A stretch of 64,000 nucleotides of DNA from positions 4,882,932 through 4,946,931 of the forward strand of contig VYZI01000019.1 in assembly GCA_013397695.1 (NCBI GenBank). Reading direction: 5' to 3'. The DNA comes from Centropus unirufus (taxonomy: Eukaryota > Chordata > Aves > Cuculiformes > Centropidae). Shown piece by piece: positions 15,001 to 27,800 of the stretch (its first letter is position 1; each line of letters starts with the position of its first letter). The notes under the pieces are model-generated. The model was not told where the DNA came from and made no database searches. It saw nothing but the letters and a program-made list of their open reading frames with translations. A program made the position numbers and the translations under genes.

Positions 15001-18000
15001 ACACTTCCCTTTAATGGCACTCCCACAGTCTCTTTCAGAAATTATAACTGCTGCACACTGCATGCCCCAGGAGGTGATCTCTATAAATTGGCAATTTTGC
15101 CACTCTGTAAATCTTCTGCCACCTTGCAGAGTTGATGTGGTTCATCCTTTAGGCTACCACCTTCTTCATATTTAAGCACACACATGTACTCACCCTCACA
15201 GTGCCTTTTTTCGTCTTGACTCAGGAAAGCATTGCAGTCTTCTTGCTATTTATGCTTTTAAATGAAAATCTGTGCTTCTTTTTGTAGGATAGCCCCATTA
15301 GCTGGGCACTCGGTACATTTGATCTTTTGATGACCTCAGTGGGAAAGATGGGGTTCTAATTTTGGTCTTCTCCGGGCTTAGGCTGGGCTCTTTAGGAAGC
15401 ATAAATGATAGGTGGTGCGAGTAACATATACAATCATTATTGTGCCTGTTAAAGATAGAGCATATGTTGTGTTCCAACTAGACTGTGCCATAGTCACATG
15501 CGTGTATCTTGTCGGCATGTGCCATGCCCCTAACCCACACCGGGTTATGAATTCAGTAGCGTGAATTTCTGCTGAAGAAGTTGGCTTGAACAGCAGTTTG
15601 AATTTCTTTGTTACTTGCGCAGCTGCTCTTTATCCTTTACCCTCTGCCATAATACAGCAGCTTCCTGGGGCCAAGTGCTCTTGTAACTCTCACCCTCCAC
15701 CCCGAAGTCATAAGTGCTGCTATGAGCTCTGGGTAGAACCGAAGCTGGGCATGAGTAGCGTGATGGAAATTTTGCTTGCTTTCTGAAACCTGGGAAGCTC
15801 TTTGTCCCCAGTTGCCATGGTAACACCTCCTATCCACATTCCTTCATCACTGCTCGCTATTACCTTTCTCTGCCGCTGTCTTGAAGCAATCATTGTCTTT
15901 TCCTATCGCTGCATTGAAGCAAAGAGAGAAATTGCCTAGAAACTGAAGGAATGGCCATGGGAACACAGGGACAAGTTCATTCTGGGTATAAAACCACCAA
16001 AGTGATTAGTCCTGAGGACAAGTTGGCTGGAGAAAGAGGACAAATTGTTGATTGGAAAGTGCAGCTCTGGTTCTCGTCAAGTAATTCACAGCATAACTTT
16101 TGACAGTCACACAGACCCTTCCCTGGCATAGCTGCTTTCATTTGTGCCCCTGAAATTAGGGAGTTTTTTGGAAGGTCATTGCCTGGGATTTCTCTGCCTG
16201 TTACAGTTGGCCACCAGGCCAAGCTAAAGAGCACCTGGTGAAGAGCTGGTCACAAGAAGCAGCCTGGCTTGAGACTGTAGAAACTATCGTGAAGGGGCTT
16301 AAGATTAAATGCCTGCACTGCCAGCCCAATAAATCTGTTGAAATAGGCTTGACCCACGTAGTTGAAGCTTCAGTTCTGTATCTGGTGATTTGTAGCTGGC
16401 AGTGCCACAGCATCTCTAGATCTTGCTACTAGAAAATGTTTGATGGCAGCCAGCCTGGCAAACTCTCCTCGTAAATACTATTTATGTCACCTGAATTAAC
16501 CTGGGTGTGCTGGTTCCCTGAGTGCAGCAAGTTTCACAAGGGTATGAGCCTCCCCATATAGGTCCGAACCTCTGCTTTCGGTATAGCAGGCTAGAGGTGA
16601 AGTGGTTTTGGTGTCCTCTGAACCTAGGCGGCATGCAACGCAAACGAGGAAGTGTGGGCAATGCCTTATTTTGGTGATCTCGCATAATTACAAAGTCCTG
16701 TACAGTTACCCATACTGATAATTATCTATTGTAAAGTGGATAATTGTAGTACTTCTAACTAAAACTCACTCATCGGTGTCTTCTAAAATGTGAATGAGGG
16801 ATGTTCTCCCGCTCCTGAAATTTACATTTCACCCAACGTGGCTTGAGGAGGGACAACTGCCATCATGGGTTATCCTCAGCTCACAACTTGGTAGTGTCAG
16901 GAAAACCCAAAGCAGTCTATGATTCTCTGAAAGGGCGGCAGCAATTTCAATCAAATTCTTTTCTTTCTATAAGCAAATGCATTGATAGCATTAAGCTTTG
17001 AGATAAGCCAGATTCTCTTGAACAGGACATTCATTGTGTCCGGCTCCAAAGCCTTAACCTACTCCTATCCAGTCTGCTAAGTATAGATAATTTTTCTGAT
17101 ATTGAGACATGAGGAGAAGGTAATTAGTGGTGTTTGTGTACAGACAAAGCTGATTAGTGCAGGAAAAACACAAACTCTTCCTCACTCATTTTCATGACGG
17201 GCAGCAAGCATACAACCATAACCGAACCTTTGTCCCTCCTGCCTCCTCAGAGATAGGGGAAAAGAGAAGAAAACTGGCTTCTTTAATAAAAAACGTGCTG
17301 GGAGCAATAGGAAGAACTGATTCATTGCAGCAACTTGACCAACTTTCCATTGAGTATGTTTAGTAGCAAATGAAAATCAGAATTTGGACAATATCAGTTA
17401 AATTAACTTTAAATAATTATTTGATCCTTGACATGTATCAGATTAGGTGCATTAGTTTAAGAGCACGTGTTTGACCCAACCCAGCCAGTTACAAGCCAGG
17501 CTTTGCACCACAAGAAAACTTGCCTTTCAGGAAGGCTTTTCCCAGGTGCTTAATAAACTCGTTTTGCAACCGTTGTCACACATCAAGGCATGGCATGGGA
17601 GTCTGCACTTGGACCCGTGTCTTGACACAACATCTGAGAGTGGCTAGAGTAGAAATGAGAAAATCATTTGCCGAAATGGCACGTGTTTTCATTAAGCTTG
17701 CACCTTATAATAGATTAGATGGCAATTTCAGGGTTGAGCCTCATGTACAGTGGGTAGGTGCTGTGAAAATTAATGTTTTTTTCATTATCTCGCATGGTAA
17801 ATCCATCTGCCAGATAGAGCGGGGTGCTGAACATGGCTTGCCCCATGTTTCTGTGGGGAAACTAATTAAAAGATTATAGCTTCTGTGTTTAATTATTGTT
17901 CAAAATATCTTGGTGGCACTGCTTGCCATTCCAATTTCATCATGTTGCAAGCAGCAAAGGGAAAGCGAGCTGACGTTTCCTCTCTTTGGGATTCAGCTCA

Positions 18001-18600
18001 TCTCGTTCACTTTCTAATCTGATCTCAGGGCTTCTGTTTGTTAGCGTATGTCCAATGTTAAATGAAAGTTAGATGAAAAACAGCATCCAGCAGTGATCAG
18101 GTTTACTCTGTGCAAGGTCCTTCTGGCAGTGTCCCCAAGAAGTCACGTCTGATGCCCAAAGTAGAATTGACTTTTTCGGTCATGTATAATAAAAGCTGTT
18201 TTGGCATACTTCAGCGGTTGAATTGACAAGTCATTGTTTCCGTGCGGTGTTTGTAAATAAACTCCTCTTAACAAGGGTGCTGAGGAACATTTACTGGTAA
18301 ACGCATCCCGTGCTGTCCAGCCGGAGTTGAAGTTTCCACCCAGAGCCAATTTAGATTGGTGTCTAAAAGCAGCTCACTAGTCCCCCTTCAGAACAATAGG
18401 GCTGTCAGAGAGTAAACCGGAGAGCAACTGGTTGCAAACCTGTCGCAGATTTTTGTTCCGAAAGAATAGTTTTATGTTTTGGTCTGTTTGCCATGGCATA
18501 TGTACCTTTCTAAATGAGAGCAGTTTTGCTGATAATAAAGGCATGATTCAGGCAACATTGCCAATATTCTCAGAACTTTTGACAACTGATCCCAATAAAC
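1..18600. other. Gene-free left flank, no exon recognised
   Basis: I compared short open frames on both strands with known families of the mammalian neighbourhood (UMOD, GP2, GPR139, ACSM). No frame shows a family motif, cysteine spacing or a chain of phase-compatible splice sites. The longest open frames here (about 120-140 residues near 1.45, 7.5, 9.3 and 17.5 kb) have low-complexity or unfamiliar translations and look like chance. The region is moderately AT-rich with scattered homopolymer runs. It could hold non-coding transcripts or enhancers, which this reading cannot establish. Confidence 0.6.
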
Positions 18601-18661
18601 CAGGAGTTAAATTGGATTCAGAAGAGAAGTCACACATAAGAAGCCACTGATATTGTTTACT

Positions 18662-18667
18662 TTTATT
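18662..18667 (-). promoter_or_regulatory. PDILT: Polyadenylation signal of PDILT (AATAAA)
   Basis: The plus strand reads TTTATT, which is AATAAA on the minus strand, 92 bases past the PDILT stop codon. A GT-rich stretch (TGTGTGAC on the minus strand) follows about 25-35 bases further on, the usual arrangement of a cleavage site. This gives a short 3' UTR of roughly 110 bases. Confidence 0.55.
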
Positions 18668-18758
18668 TTTTGATCCAGATCTGTGCTCACTTTTGCACTA
18701 TGTCCCTTCTAGGAAGGATTCCCCGCAGTCCTCAGAACTTTGCTCTTTCTCTGTGATA

Positions 18759-18830
18759 TTAAAGTTCTTCTTTCTCTGTTCCTACGGTCTCTTTTTGGCC
18801 AAGATCCTCTTTGAATCTTCTTGAAGGATC
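18759..18830 (-). CDS. PDILT: PDILT last coding exon: KEEL ER-retention signal
   Basis: It has 23 codons plus TAA. Charged residues end in EKEEL, and the KEEL terminus is the same as in mammalian PDILT. The acceptor is TTGCTTTTTTAAAAG, a usable but slightly weak polypyrimidine tract. Confidence 0.85.
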   Translation of the reverse strand, partial: DPSRRFKEDLGQKETVGTEKEEL

Positions 18831-21800
18831 CTTTTAAAAAAGCAAATGCCACTGCTTATAACTGATGTTAACAAAGAGAATTTCTCTAGTAATTCTTTAC
18901 TTCCCCCAAAAAATTTAAGATTCTATGAAATGCAGATTTTCATCATTTCAGCCGTGGAACTTAAGGGAGGGTTAATGAGGTCATGCATCTGTTTCTAAAA
19001 CGTTGTTTGTTTCAAACCTTTACACTGGCTTAGGACAAAGCTTAGGCAAGGTTTTGTGTGAAGCTTTAATGAGAACTTGGAAATGGTGTTTGATAAGCTG
19101 ATGGGTATAAAATAGTCTTTCCTAAGCAATCTAAAAAAAAAAAATCTACCTTCTTATTTGTGAATGCGCTGAGATGAGGATGAAGACTTGCAACAGAGGA
19201 ATTCTCATCGAGTACTTTATGGCCTAATACTGTGATCTTTTGGGAAAATTTGGCAGGTGTCAGGTAAGAATGGAGAATGGACAGATGAACAAATGCCAAT
19301 ACATGCACCTTTTGCTATACTGAGCGTATTTTTGAATAGTGTTTCCTAAACTGGCCTTTTTATTTATTCTTTAGCGTATAATCAAGAATAAAGATGACCT
19401 GACTGGATGTACATACATGTGGATGGAACTCAGTGGATTTTCTTCAGAGAAGTGTGCAATGCCTGCACAGAGCTGGATGTCTGATCCTTCATGGCAAACT
19501 TCTGCGTCCCAGTATTAGGTTTGTCACCTCTCTCCATCTGTAACCATCTATTTGAGTAGTGAATTCGGGAGCAAATCAAAGCTTCTGGTGGAAATAAGTC
19601 TGAAAACTCAAAAATGTTTCCCTATCCACAGGCAGTTTCCCTTCTAGTTGAAGGGAGTGTTAACGATACCTATTGCTACCCTGTGAATGTACTTCACTTC
19701 CCAGTGGAATGGGCCTGTGCTTGTTATACTGGGTGGGCAGTGTCTCCTCCATCTGTATCGGTTTTTTCCTGTTGCTTGGAGCTGTCTGCATGGAGTTTGA
19801 TCACAACGTTCACTTACAGTGTGTCTTCTTGCAGTGAAGAGGCTGGGATTAAATAAAAGGCTGATCTGGGACAGCTAATGCTTCTCTGGGCTGATGTACA
19901 GGGAAGGAGAAAGGCTTGAGAAATCAGACAGTAATTATGGCCAGAATGCCAAGAGAGGGGACAACATCTGCTTTCCCTTGTACCCTTGCTTTGTGAAGGT
20001 GAGAAGACATGCTGAACGTGGCAGGATGAATTGGGCAATGGATATTCGAACCACTCCAGCTATAGCTGAAACTAAATTAGCTGGAGCTTCTTTTTTTCCA
20101 GCTGAAATCCTGACAAAGTTTTGCCTACCCCTCTAAATGTGCATGCTCCTTCCTCCCATGCAGAACCACCCGAGTGTTAACGCAGTGACTCAGTAATGAC
20201 ACGAGCAGTGGGAGAAGAGGGGTTTGTGTGACGAAATGAAGGACGGGTGTGCCTGCTGAGCTGTCATCGAGGAGTGCATCTCGTGTGGTCATACCTAGCA
20301 GGTCAGCTTGAAACGAGCTAAAGGCTTGTCAGAACCACCCAGGCCTGGTGGGAGCGGTGGCTGAAGCCCGACCGTGGGGCTGTGCTATGACCAGTTCAGC
20401 TGTGCCCGAACACGGTGCATGTCTTGGGTCACACAGCGGATCAGTCAGTGCCTGGATCTTATTCCTACCTTTTCTTCTGGTTCTGCTTTTGTCTTGCTTT
20501 GTTCTTCTAAAAATTCAGAAAATGCTTCCAAGGTATGTTCCCCGGTGTAGGCCACCTCCTGAAAATTGTTTTAGGGTTAGGTATTTAACTTTGTACACAA
20601 AACACTGGCAATAACAGCATAATCAGCTGGAGGATTTCAGTTCTTTAGACTGACCAAACGCTAGACTTCTGTGCTCAGATTAGAATGGGAGGGCAGAGGC
20701 ACAGAAGGTTCCAACATCATCTGAAAGTCAAGTGTAAAGACAAAAACAATGTGTATCCCTAAAAAGAAAAGGATTTGTATAAAAACCATAATCATTATGG
20801 CATAACACCAGCCTGGGACCCTTCCAGATACTGACATCAATGTCTTTTCTGTGCTTAACAATAAGCATTTACAATATATTTTGAAAAGCAAACTCTTAGG
20901 TGTCCAGTCATGATATTCAAAGCTATCTAAAGATTTTTATGATCTCCAGATTTTCCTTCCCACCCCGACCATCCTGTGATTCAAGCATAAGTTAAAATCT
21001 CTAAAGTTGAGGAAACTTAGTAGAAAAGTATGGTGCACGAGGAAGAACTTGAAATTCCAATTACTCTTTGATTTCAGGGTATTGTAAGTGTGGAACAATC
21101 CCTTAATAGTTAATGAAAGCTTTTACTGATATCTTTTTACAAACTGTCATTTTTTATGAGCATTTAATAGGTTTCTGCTTTTCTGCATAAAAACTAAACT
21201 TGATACGAGTATGCAGGACTGCAGTTCAATTCATTAGAAGCTAGGCATGCACATCGGAAAGGAAAATTTCTCCCTCAAAGATTAAATGAGGACACAGGCA
21301 AATGTCTTGCAATTTAATTTAAGTTTAGGACTAAGAAGAAAAATTAAAAGCTCAGTAATGTCTTAATTATACCAGTATCCTAGAATTTCTTTTTTTTTTT
21401 TTTGCTTTAGAGATATTATCTTTTTAATTAGATTGTCTACATAGATTGTCTAGGAGGACTGAAACCATTTAATTTTTATCTTCCCCTTTCAGCAGCATCT
21501 TCTGATTGTTGTGTAACATAGGTGATGTATGAGGTAGCATATTGTAAAGGTCATTCATTGGTTTTGACAACTAATATTTATTCCCAATTAAGTCTTGAAT
21601 TAAGTAAAACTTGTGGCTTAAATGTATAGAAGAGAGTTTTGGGATTTGAGTTTTATGAAAATATGGAGGATATAATAAGAGTGGTATCAGCATTTTAGAG
21701 GCTACAAGTCATACCTGCTCCAGAAACAACTGGCACAAGGTGGTTCTGTGGCTGTATACCTTTTGTCATGGTTCGAGGGGAAAGAGGCACTGCAATGGTT

Positions 21801-24800
21801 AGGAGGTACCTGTACATTCACTCTGAATTGAGAGTGTTGCTAGAACCCATCAGGCAGATTGGAGGTTGTCAAACAGCAGAATGTAAGGCTGTAGTGACTT
21901 GTAGGTCCGTGTCACAAGACAAGGGCTTTTGCCACAGCCTCCCACGCAGGAGAAGACTCCTCCTCTAATTCAGTTTCTTGACAGCAATAAATACAATGGT
22001 GATTAATAAGGGTCAAAGCTTTCTCGCTTAAAGGACCTCTTTCCCATTGTGACAGGTGTGCATGCATACACACCTTGTCACCTTCAGAGTGGAGCTATGT
22101 CTCCACGTTCTTCCCTGGCGGCTTCTCACCTGGTGATCTGGTCCAGCAGGAAAGAGTGTGAAGAATGGGTAACGATCCAGTCCAACGGAGAGGATGTCAT
22201 TTGCTGTGATATCTATCTTTGCAATTATTATGTCTTTGCGACTTTCATATTCTTCTCCTAGCTTATCCCAGATTGGCAGGAGTTTCCTGCAGTCCTGGGA
22301 CCAAGGGGCATCTGCAATTTAAAAGTAGAAGTAGAAGGCTATAGTCTGGCAGAAGAACATTATCTGGTGCGTTCCCTGGGACCCACTGAGCCTTTAAAGC
22401 TAACAGGGGTTTTGGTTCCAGATGTGGTCGGCCTCTACTTGAAACCATTCACCCTGTCATGAATTTCAGGGGTTTTCATATCGTGATAACTACCTATTCA
22501 CTAATGCATTTCTGGTTGCAGCGCTGCTTTAGCTCTGTTTAGTTGGGGTTTTTTTTAAGGCTATAACAAACAGGCAAGACTCGTCATATGACTTTGCTGG
22601 AGAGGTGCACCAGATAACCAGTGCAACTCAAGTAAGTCTTGCATCATTCCCATGGTGGAATACTTGCCAGAAGCACAAAATGCTTTCTGCATGCTAAAAT
22701 TGGCTGTTTTCATAAATGATGGTATATATTCAGTGAAAGGAAGCATTTGAGGTGTGGCGGTGTTTTGACTTCAGGTACTGTACTCATGCAGGTTAGCGAG
22801 AAGGCAAACTGCTGAGTGCCTAGAAACCCCTTAAGCAGCCTACGACATGGCTGCAATCCTCCAGCCATAAGAACAATGCTTATATTCAGTTTAGATGGAA
22901 TTAAAATTTCTGGGGCACTTTCCTGAATACACTACATCCCATTTCCAGAGGAATTCATCGTTCAATTCCAGCTTAGATTAGTTTGTGATAACAAAATGTA
23001 AAAATGACTTGCAGGAATAAAATGGCTGCAGCCAATTGAGAGGGTCGCAAGAACGTGGTATCTTTAAGAATTTCTGGAATTCTGGGCAGTGCAGCTAGTT
23101 AGCTGTCTATGTTAATGCTGTATATTTGCTCTGTTGAGGTAACTAAGGCACAAACTAATCCCGATTGGCTGGCACCGGGATAGAGCAGTGGTTTCTCGGT
23201 GGGAAGAGTCAAGCAGGAAAGCCACTTGCCTTGCAGACAAAGGAGGAAAAAAGGAGTTACGAGTTGTTAAAGCGCAACTTCTCTCTGGGATCTAATCCCA
23301 GAGCCTCACAGGCAGACAGCCTCACTAAAGTCTCCCCCTGTCCTCGGAAGCCAGCCTGGCCCACACCATGCAGCACGCTGTAATGTTCCATTGTACAACG
23401 TGACGTTCTAGTGTCGTTTTCTCTCTCAGCACTGAGATTTGATATGGCCTTGACAAATATTTACTTAAGGGATCCAGTGTTACTCAGTCCCAAGGCAACA
23501 AAGGTATCGCAGTGTTTCCATAGATATGACATAGATTTTTCTTTGGTGATTTCATCAAACAACAAAAATTCATTAAGCTCAGCTTCTGTAAAGTGCAAAG
23601 ATTAATTTTGCATGTAAGAATAAGCTTTCATTTTTCACTTGCAAATGATCACGTTAAAACAACTTAAAATCTGAATGCAACAGTAAGACTTACAAAACAT
23701 GACAAACACAGTCATGGTCTTATTGAAGACAATCCTGTTGAAATTCTTCCCAACGAGCACTTTGACAGGCATCTTGTCCCAGTCCTCTGGAATCTCTTCG
23801 CTAGAGAGATGTAGCTGAGCAGAAACAGAAACACTGCTGTGAAAGAGCAGGGAGCACTGGGAAACCGTACTCCAGGTCAGATTAATGTGGGCCTGGTGGG
23901 ATGTTTCTCTGCCTAATGGACATTGTCACTGCACGTGATTTCTTATATTTCTACATCCTTAACAGCTTTCATGTGCTACCACCCTCTCTCCCTTCTGCAG
24001 AGACCTGGCATCTCGCACCTCTGCATGGCTGGTGGTCTGAATTACTTGTCCCTCTCTTCAATACCCACTCCGTTGTAGACGGACTGAAAATGACCTTTTG
24101 GGGCACGTTTGTATTTATTGTCCTGAATTCCTGTTGCCCAGTGTTCAGAAACCGGACTACTCAAAAACTTGCCTATCGTGGGCTCTCAAAAGCAATGTAA
24201 AACACACGAGAAAGTCTGCATTGCTTAAATCTCTGCCTTCGCTACCAATCCCAGTCCCCGCATGGCTCCTATGATTTGCAGTATGTTACTTCCTATTTCT
24301 TGTCTTTCACACCGCAGTGCAGTAGTAGAAAGGGACATGTTCTCCACGGAAGCTGTTCTGCGGTGGGAGTGTGCCACTCTAGCAGATCTTGGTGGAGAAG
24401 AGACGTCCCCACCTATTTTGTCTTTTGGAAAGATTGAGATCTGGTGAGTGTTTAAACTGCTAAAATAAATCAGCTGAAATAAACTAAAATGTTGGGCCAC
24501 AAATGATTTATCCGGTTTTTACATAGAAAGGCTGGAGAACTTTGTAGTCCACCTCAGTTGTCAAAAACAGAGGAATGCTCTGTCAACAACTGTAGATGAA
24601 TGCAGTAGAGCAGGAGTAAATTAAGGAATATACGACTGGAACAATACACTTCAAATTTAAAACGGGATGTTTTGCACAATTGTTGGTGTTCTAACTGGTG
24701 TAGTAGTGGGGTGTCTCGGTAGTAGTTGACGTACCTTTGCTTTTCCATTTAGGTAGCTCTGGCAAAATTCTTTTAGGTTCTCCACGGTCACCTCGTCTGC

Positions 24801-27800
24801 AGGCATTTTGTACTTTGCCTCACTCGTCAGATTTAGGATTCTGACAGCAGGAACATCAACATCCCTGATGCGAAAATACTCAAAAATTCGTCCGTTCCTT
24901 GTTTCATCAGTGTCCACCAAGACAAATATTATCTGATAATAAAGAGAGAATCACTCGTCTGGTTGAGTCTTCCAGCTTTGGTTCAGCCATTTTAGAGAAA
25001 TGGGCTACAAAGCTCAGCAGTGCGTTAGGATCTAACTTTAAAGGCAAGGAATTGTTGAGAATCGTTTCTTGGTCTCAGCCCAATGACCAGCAGCTCTGTG
25101 GACTTGATCATAACTTGATCCAAGTTGATAAAAATGGTAAAGCAGCCACAAGGAACGGAGCTTGCCCCACTGTCCTTCCATAGTGGTTTGCTATGACCTA
25201 TTTGAGTTACACTTGTAAATTGCAAGTAAACACTTGTTGAGTGACACTTGCAAATTGACAAACAGCCGAAACTCCTGAAATCCGTACGACTTTACCAATA
25301 TTAATGTGTGATATTTTACTACATGATGACTTAGCATTCTTCCGTATCCCATGGGTTTGGAGCAGGAGTAGCACCACAGCGATGGGAATACTCTCGGGTA
25401 TGGCTGCCTCTATTGTTTATACACATCCAAACGCGTGCTGGAAGCAAGGCTGTGCAGACGCCTTGCCATATTTCTCATGTTTTGTAGCTGGTTCCAGCTC
25501 TTGGTTCAGGCAATACCCTGAGATCCTCCTGGCATTTTGGGAGGTGGCAGAAATTGCCAGAACTGTGCTAAAACTGTCTTTCATTGAAAGTTGCTTCTAG
25601 AAAGTCATATTTGCAAAATCAGAAACAGGTTTATTTGGAGTTGGAATTTGTGTTGGTTTGCGTGATTGTTGCATTTTAAAGAATAATTTTCCAATTAAGT
25701 TTATTTTTCAACTTGGCTAACGTCCTTAGCTAATGCAAAGACAGTTACTGAAATTATTTCTAAATGGTTTGGTAGACTTAGAAGACAGCCTGACAGCAGC
25801 GTACTTTTACCAACAACATTGCTGGGTGTTTCCCCATTGATATTTTGTCACTCGTGTTTGCAAAGCAGGGTTTAACATTACAAACCTTTCCTCTAAATTC
25901 CACAGCAGCAGACTTGTAGCTTTCATAAATCTCATTGAATGTCTCCGAGTTCTTTGGGGTGAACAGCAGGATGTGATTTTCAACAGGGACATCAAAAATC
26001 TTCACGGATGTCTGGGAAACAAAAGAGTCAACATCTGTTCCACTCTTTTGGTATCGTTCAGTTCTGCTATTGCACATTTTAAGTCTCGGTTCCCAATCCT
26101 TCCTATAACTGCTGGATTTTTTTCATTGTTTTAAAGAAGACAGTGAGAAGAATCAGCAGCTGCTGAGTGTTTTCTCTGTTCCAGGAAAAACCTCATTGTT
26201 ATTCATAGATTGGTACAGTCAGAAGAGAATGTTAGCCTTCCAGTCTGACCTCCTGGGTAACGCACGCTGAAGAATTAATGCTAAAGATGTGCTGAGAGTA
26301 AGAGGCAGCGTTACCCAGGGGGGCACGATTGTAGCAGCTGCTGGAGCCGGACCTGGTTCGGGTATGTCCTTCACTTCAGGGTGGCGCCAGCAGATGACAT
26401 CTCCTTCCCTGCACAGAGCTGCCTTTTGCTCACGAGGAGAGGCAGTGAGGTGTCGCCCTGGCAATCAGGTATTTCCATGTCCTTCCCTCTCTACCCTCGC
26501 TGCCAGCAGCCGCTGCTGGTTTCTTTCCTCCTCGTCTGGGCTCAGCATTCCCACCTGCTGCGTGGGAGTGGAAGGGTTGGAGCCGAGATAGGGGCTGACC
26601 TCCCAACCTCCCGCTCCACCCAGCTGCTGCAGGAGCGGCCCAGGTCTTTGTGCTGGCTCCGAAGGAGGGGGGAGCTTCCACGTGCAGGCAAGTTCCCTGT
26701 CAGGCCAGCCATTCCCCCGTATCTTGTAAGAAACAACACCTTGGCAGAGGGAAGCACCCTCTGGCCTGGAATAGACCAAGAGCTGCCTGTTGGGTTTTGC
26801 TGCTGTTTCTAGGACTAAATGTCTTTAGGACTGGCCTAGTCAAACAAGCAAACAAAACACTGAGGAGCAGAATAGCTTCCTAGGTCTTTTTCCGCATAGA
26901 TTCCTGTCTTTCCTGGTTTTGTCCTGTGGCTTTTCTTAATACAGTGGAATACACGTACCTCAAGGTTATATTCAGTGACCAAATCCAAGGTAAAGGTTTT
27001 GATGAGCCTTGTTAGATCCAATTTGTTCTGTCTGCCATCTTCAAGCACTTCCTTATGCACAGGTTTTCCCTTGGACAAATAGGGAAGTTTGTGAGATTGT
27101 TGGCTTTATCAGCTATGGGGGCAAAGAGGTTGCCATTACTCTAAAATGTTGTTCTCACCTTTGCTGTTTTATGATCCTCAGTAACTGAAATTCCATAACG
27201 TGTGAAATAAATGTTATTACAGAGCAAGATTAGAGCCAAAATTCAAGGTACAGCTAACAGTTTTAATTTGCTCAGTAATTTCAACATAGTGAAAGATTTT
27301 TTTCCTGTATCCATTGCATACTGTCTGTGAGATGTGCTCACTTGGGACATCCTACGTCTGACTACTTCATAGTCTAAATATTGGCGCTGTTTCTGTCTAT
27401 TCTTTTTGTTGGCCACTTCTGTTGTGAATTGGAGGAAAAGAAGGTTCCTGACCAAAGGTAACACAAAAGAAAAGAGGTAGATGTCTGAAGAATTCACTTA
27501 ACCTGGCAGCATATGTTGATTAGAACATGGGTTGGAAAATAAAACCCCTTTATCCAGATTATTTAACCTCAAAAAAAAAATAATTTCCAAACTGCCTTTT
27601 AATAGCCCAAAGCTGGCGTGGCAGCTCACAGCACCTTGTCTGCCAGGCTTTTGTGCTCTTACCTTCTTAAACACCACAACCGTGTTCTTTTGGATACCGT
27701 AGTTATCTCGGACACTGTCACTGGCTGTCATCCCAAAAGGCATTTCTGGCACATCTTTTGCTGTCTCACAGAAAACTTCCACGCTGTCATTATGAAGTTC

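Noticed and set aside
17520..17879. 119-residue open frame on the plus strand
   Set aside because: No domain, no splice context and no familiar motif. It resembles a chance opening in non-coding DNA, though the stretch could be a conserved element.
23125..23150. GAGGTAACTAAGGCACAAA, similar to the reverse strand of a MIR tail
   Set aside because: The match is too short and isolated to call a repeat by eye.
26289..26812. GC-rich stretch with overlapping open frames on both strands
   Set aside because: It lies in a PDILT intron between exons 5 and 6. The long frames follow from GC content, and no protein family is visible.
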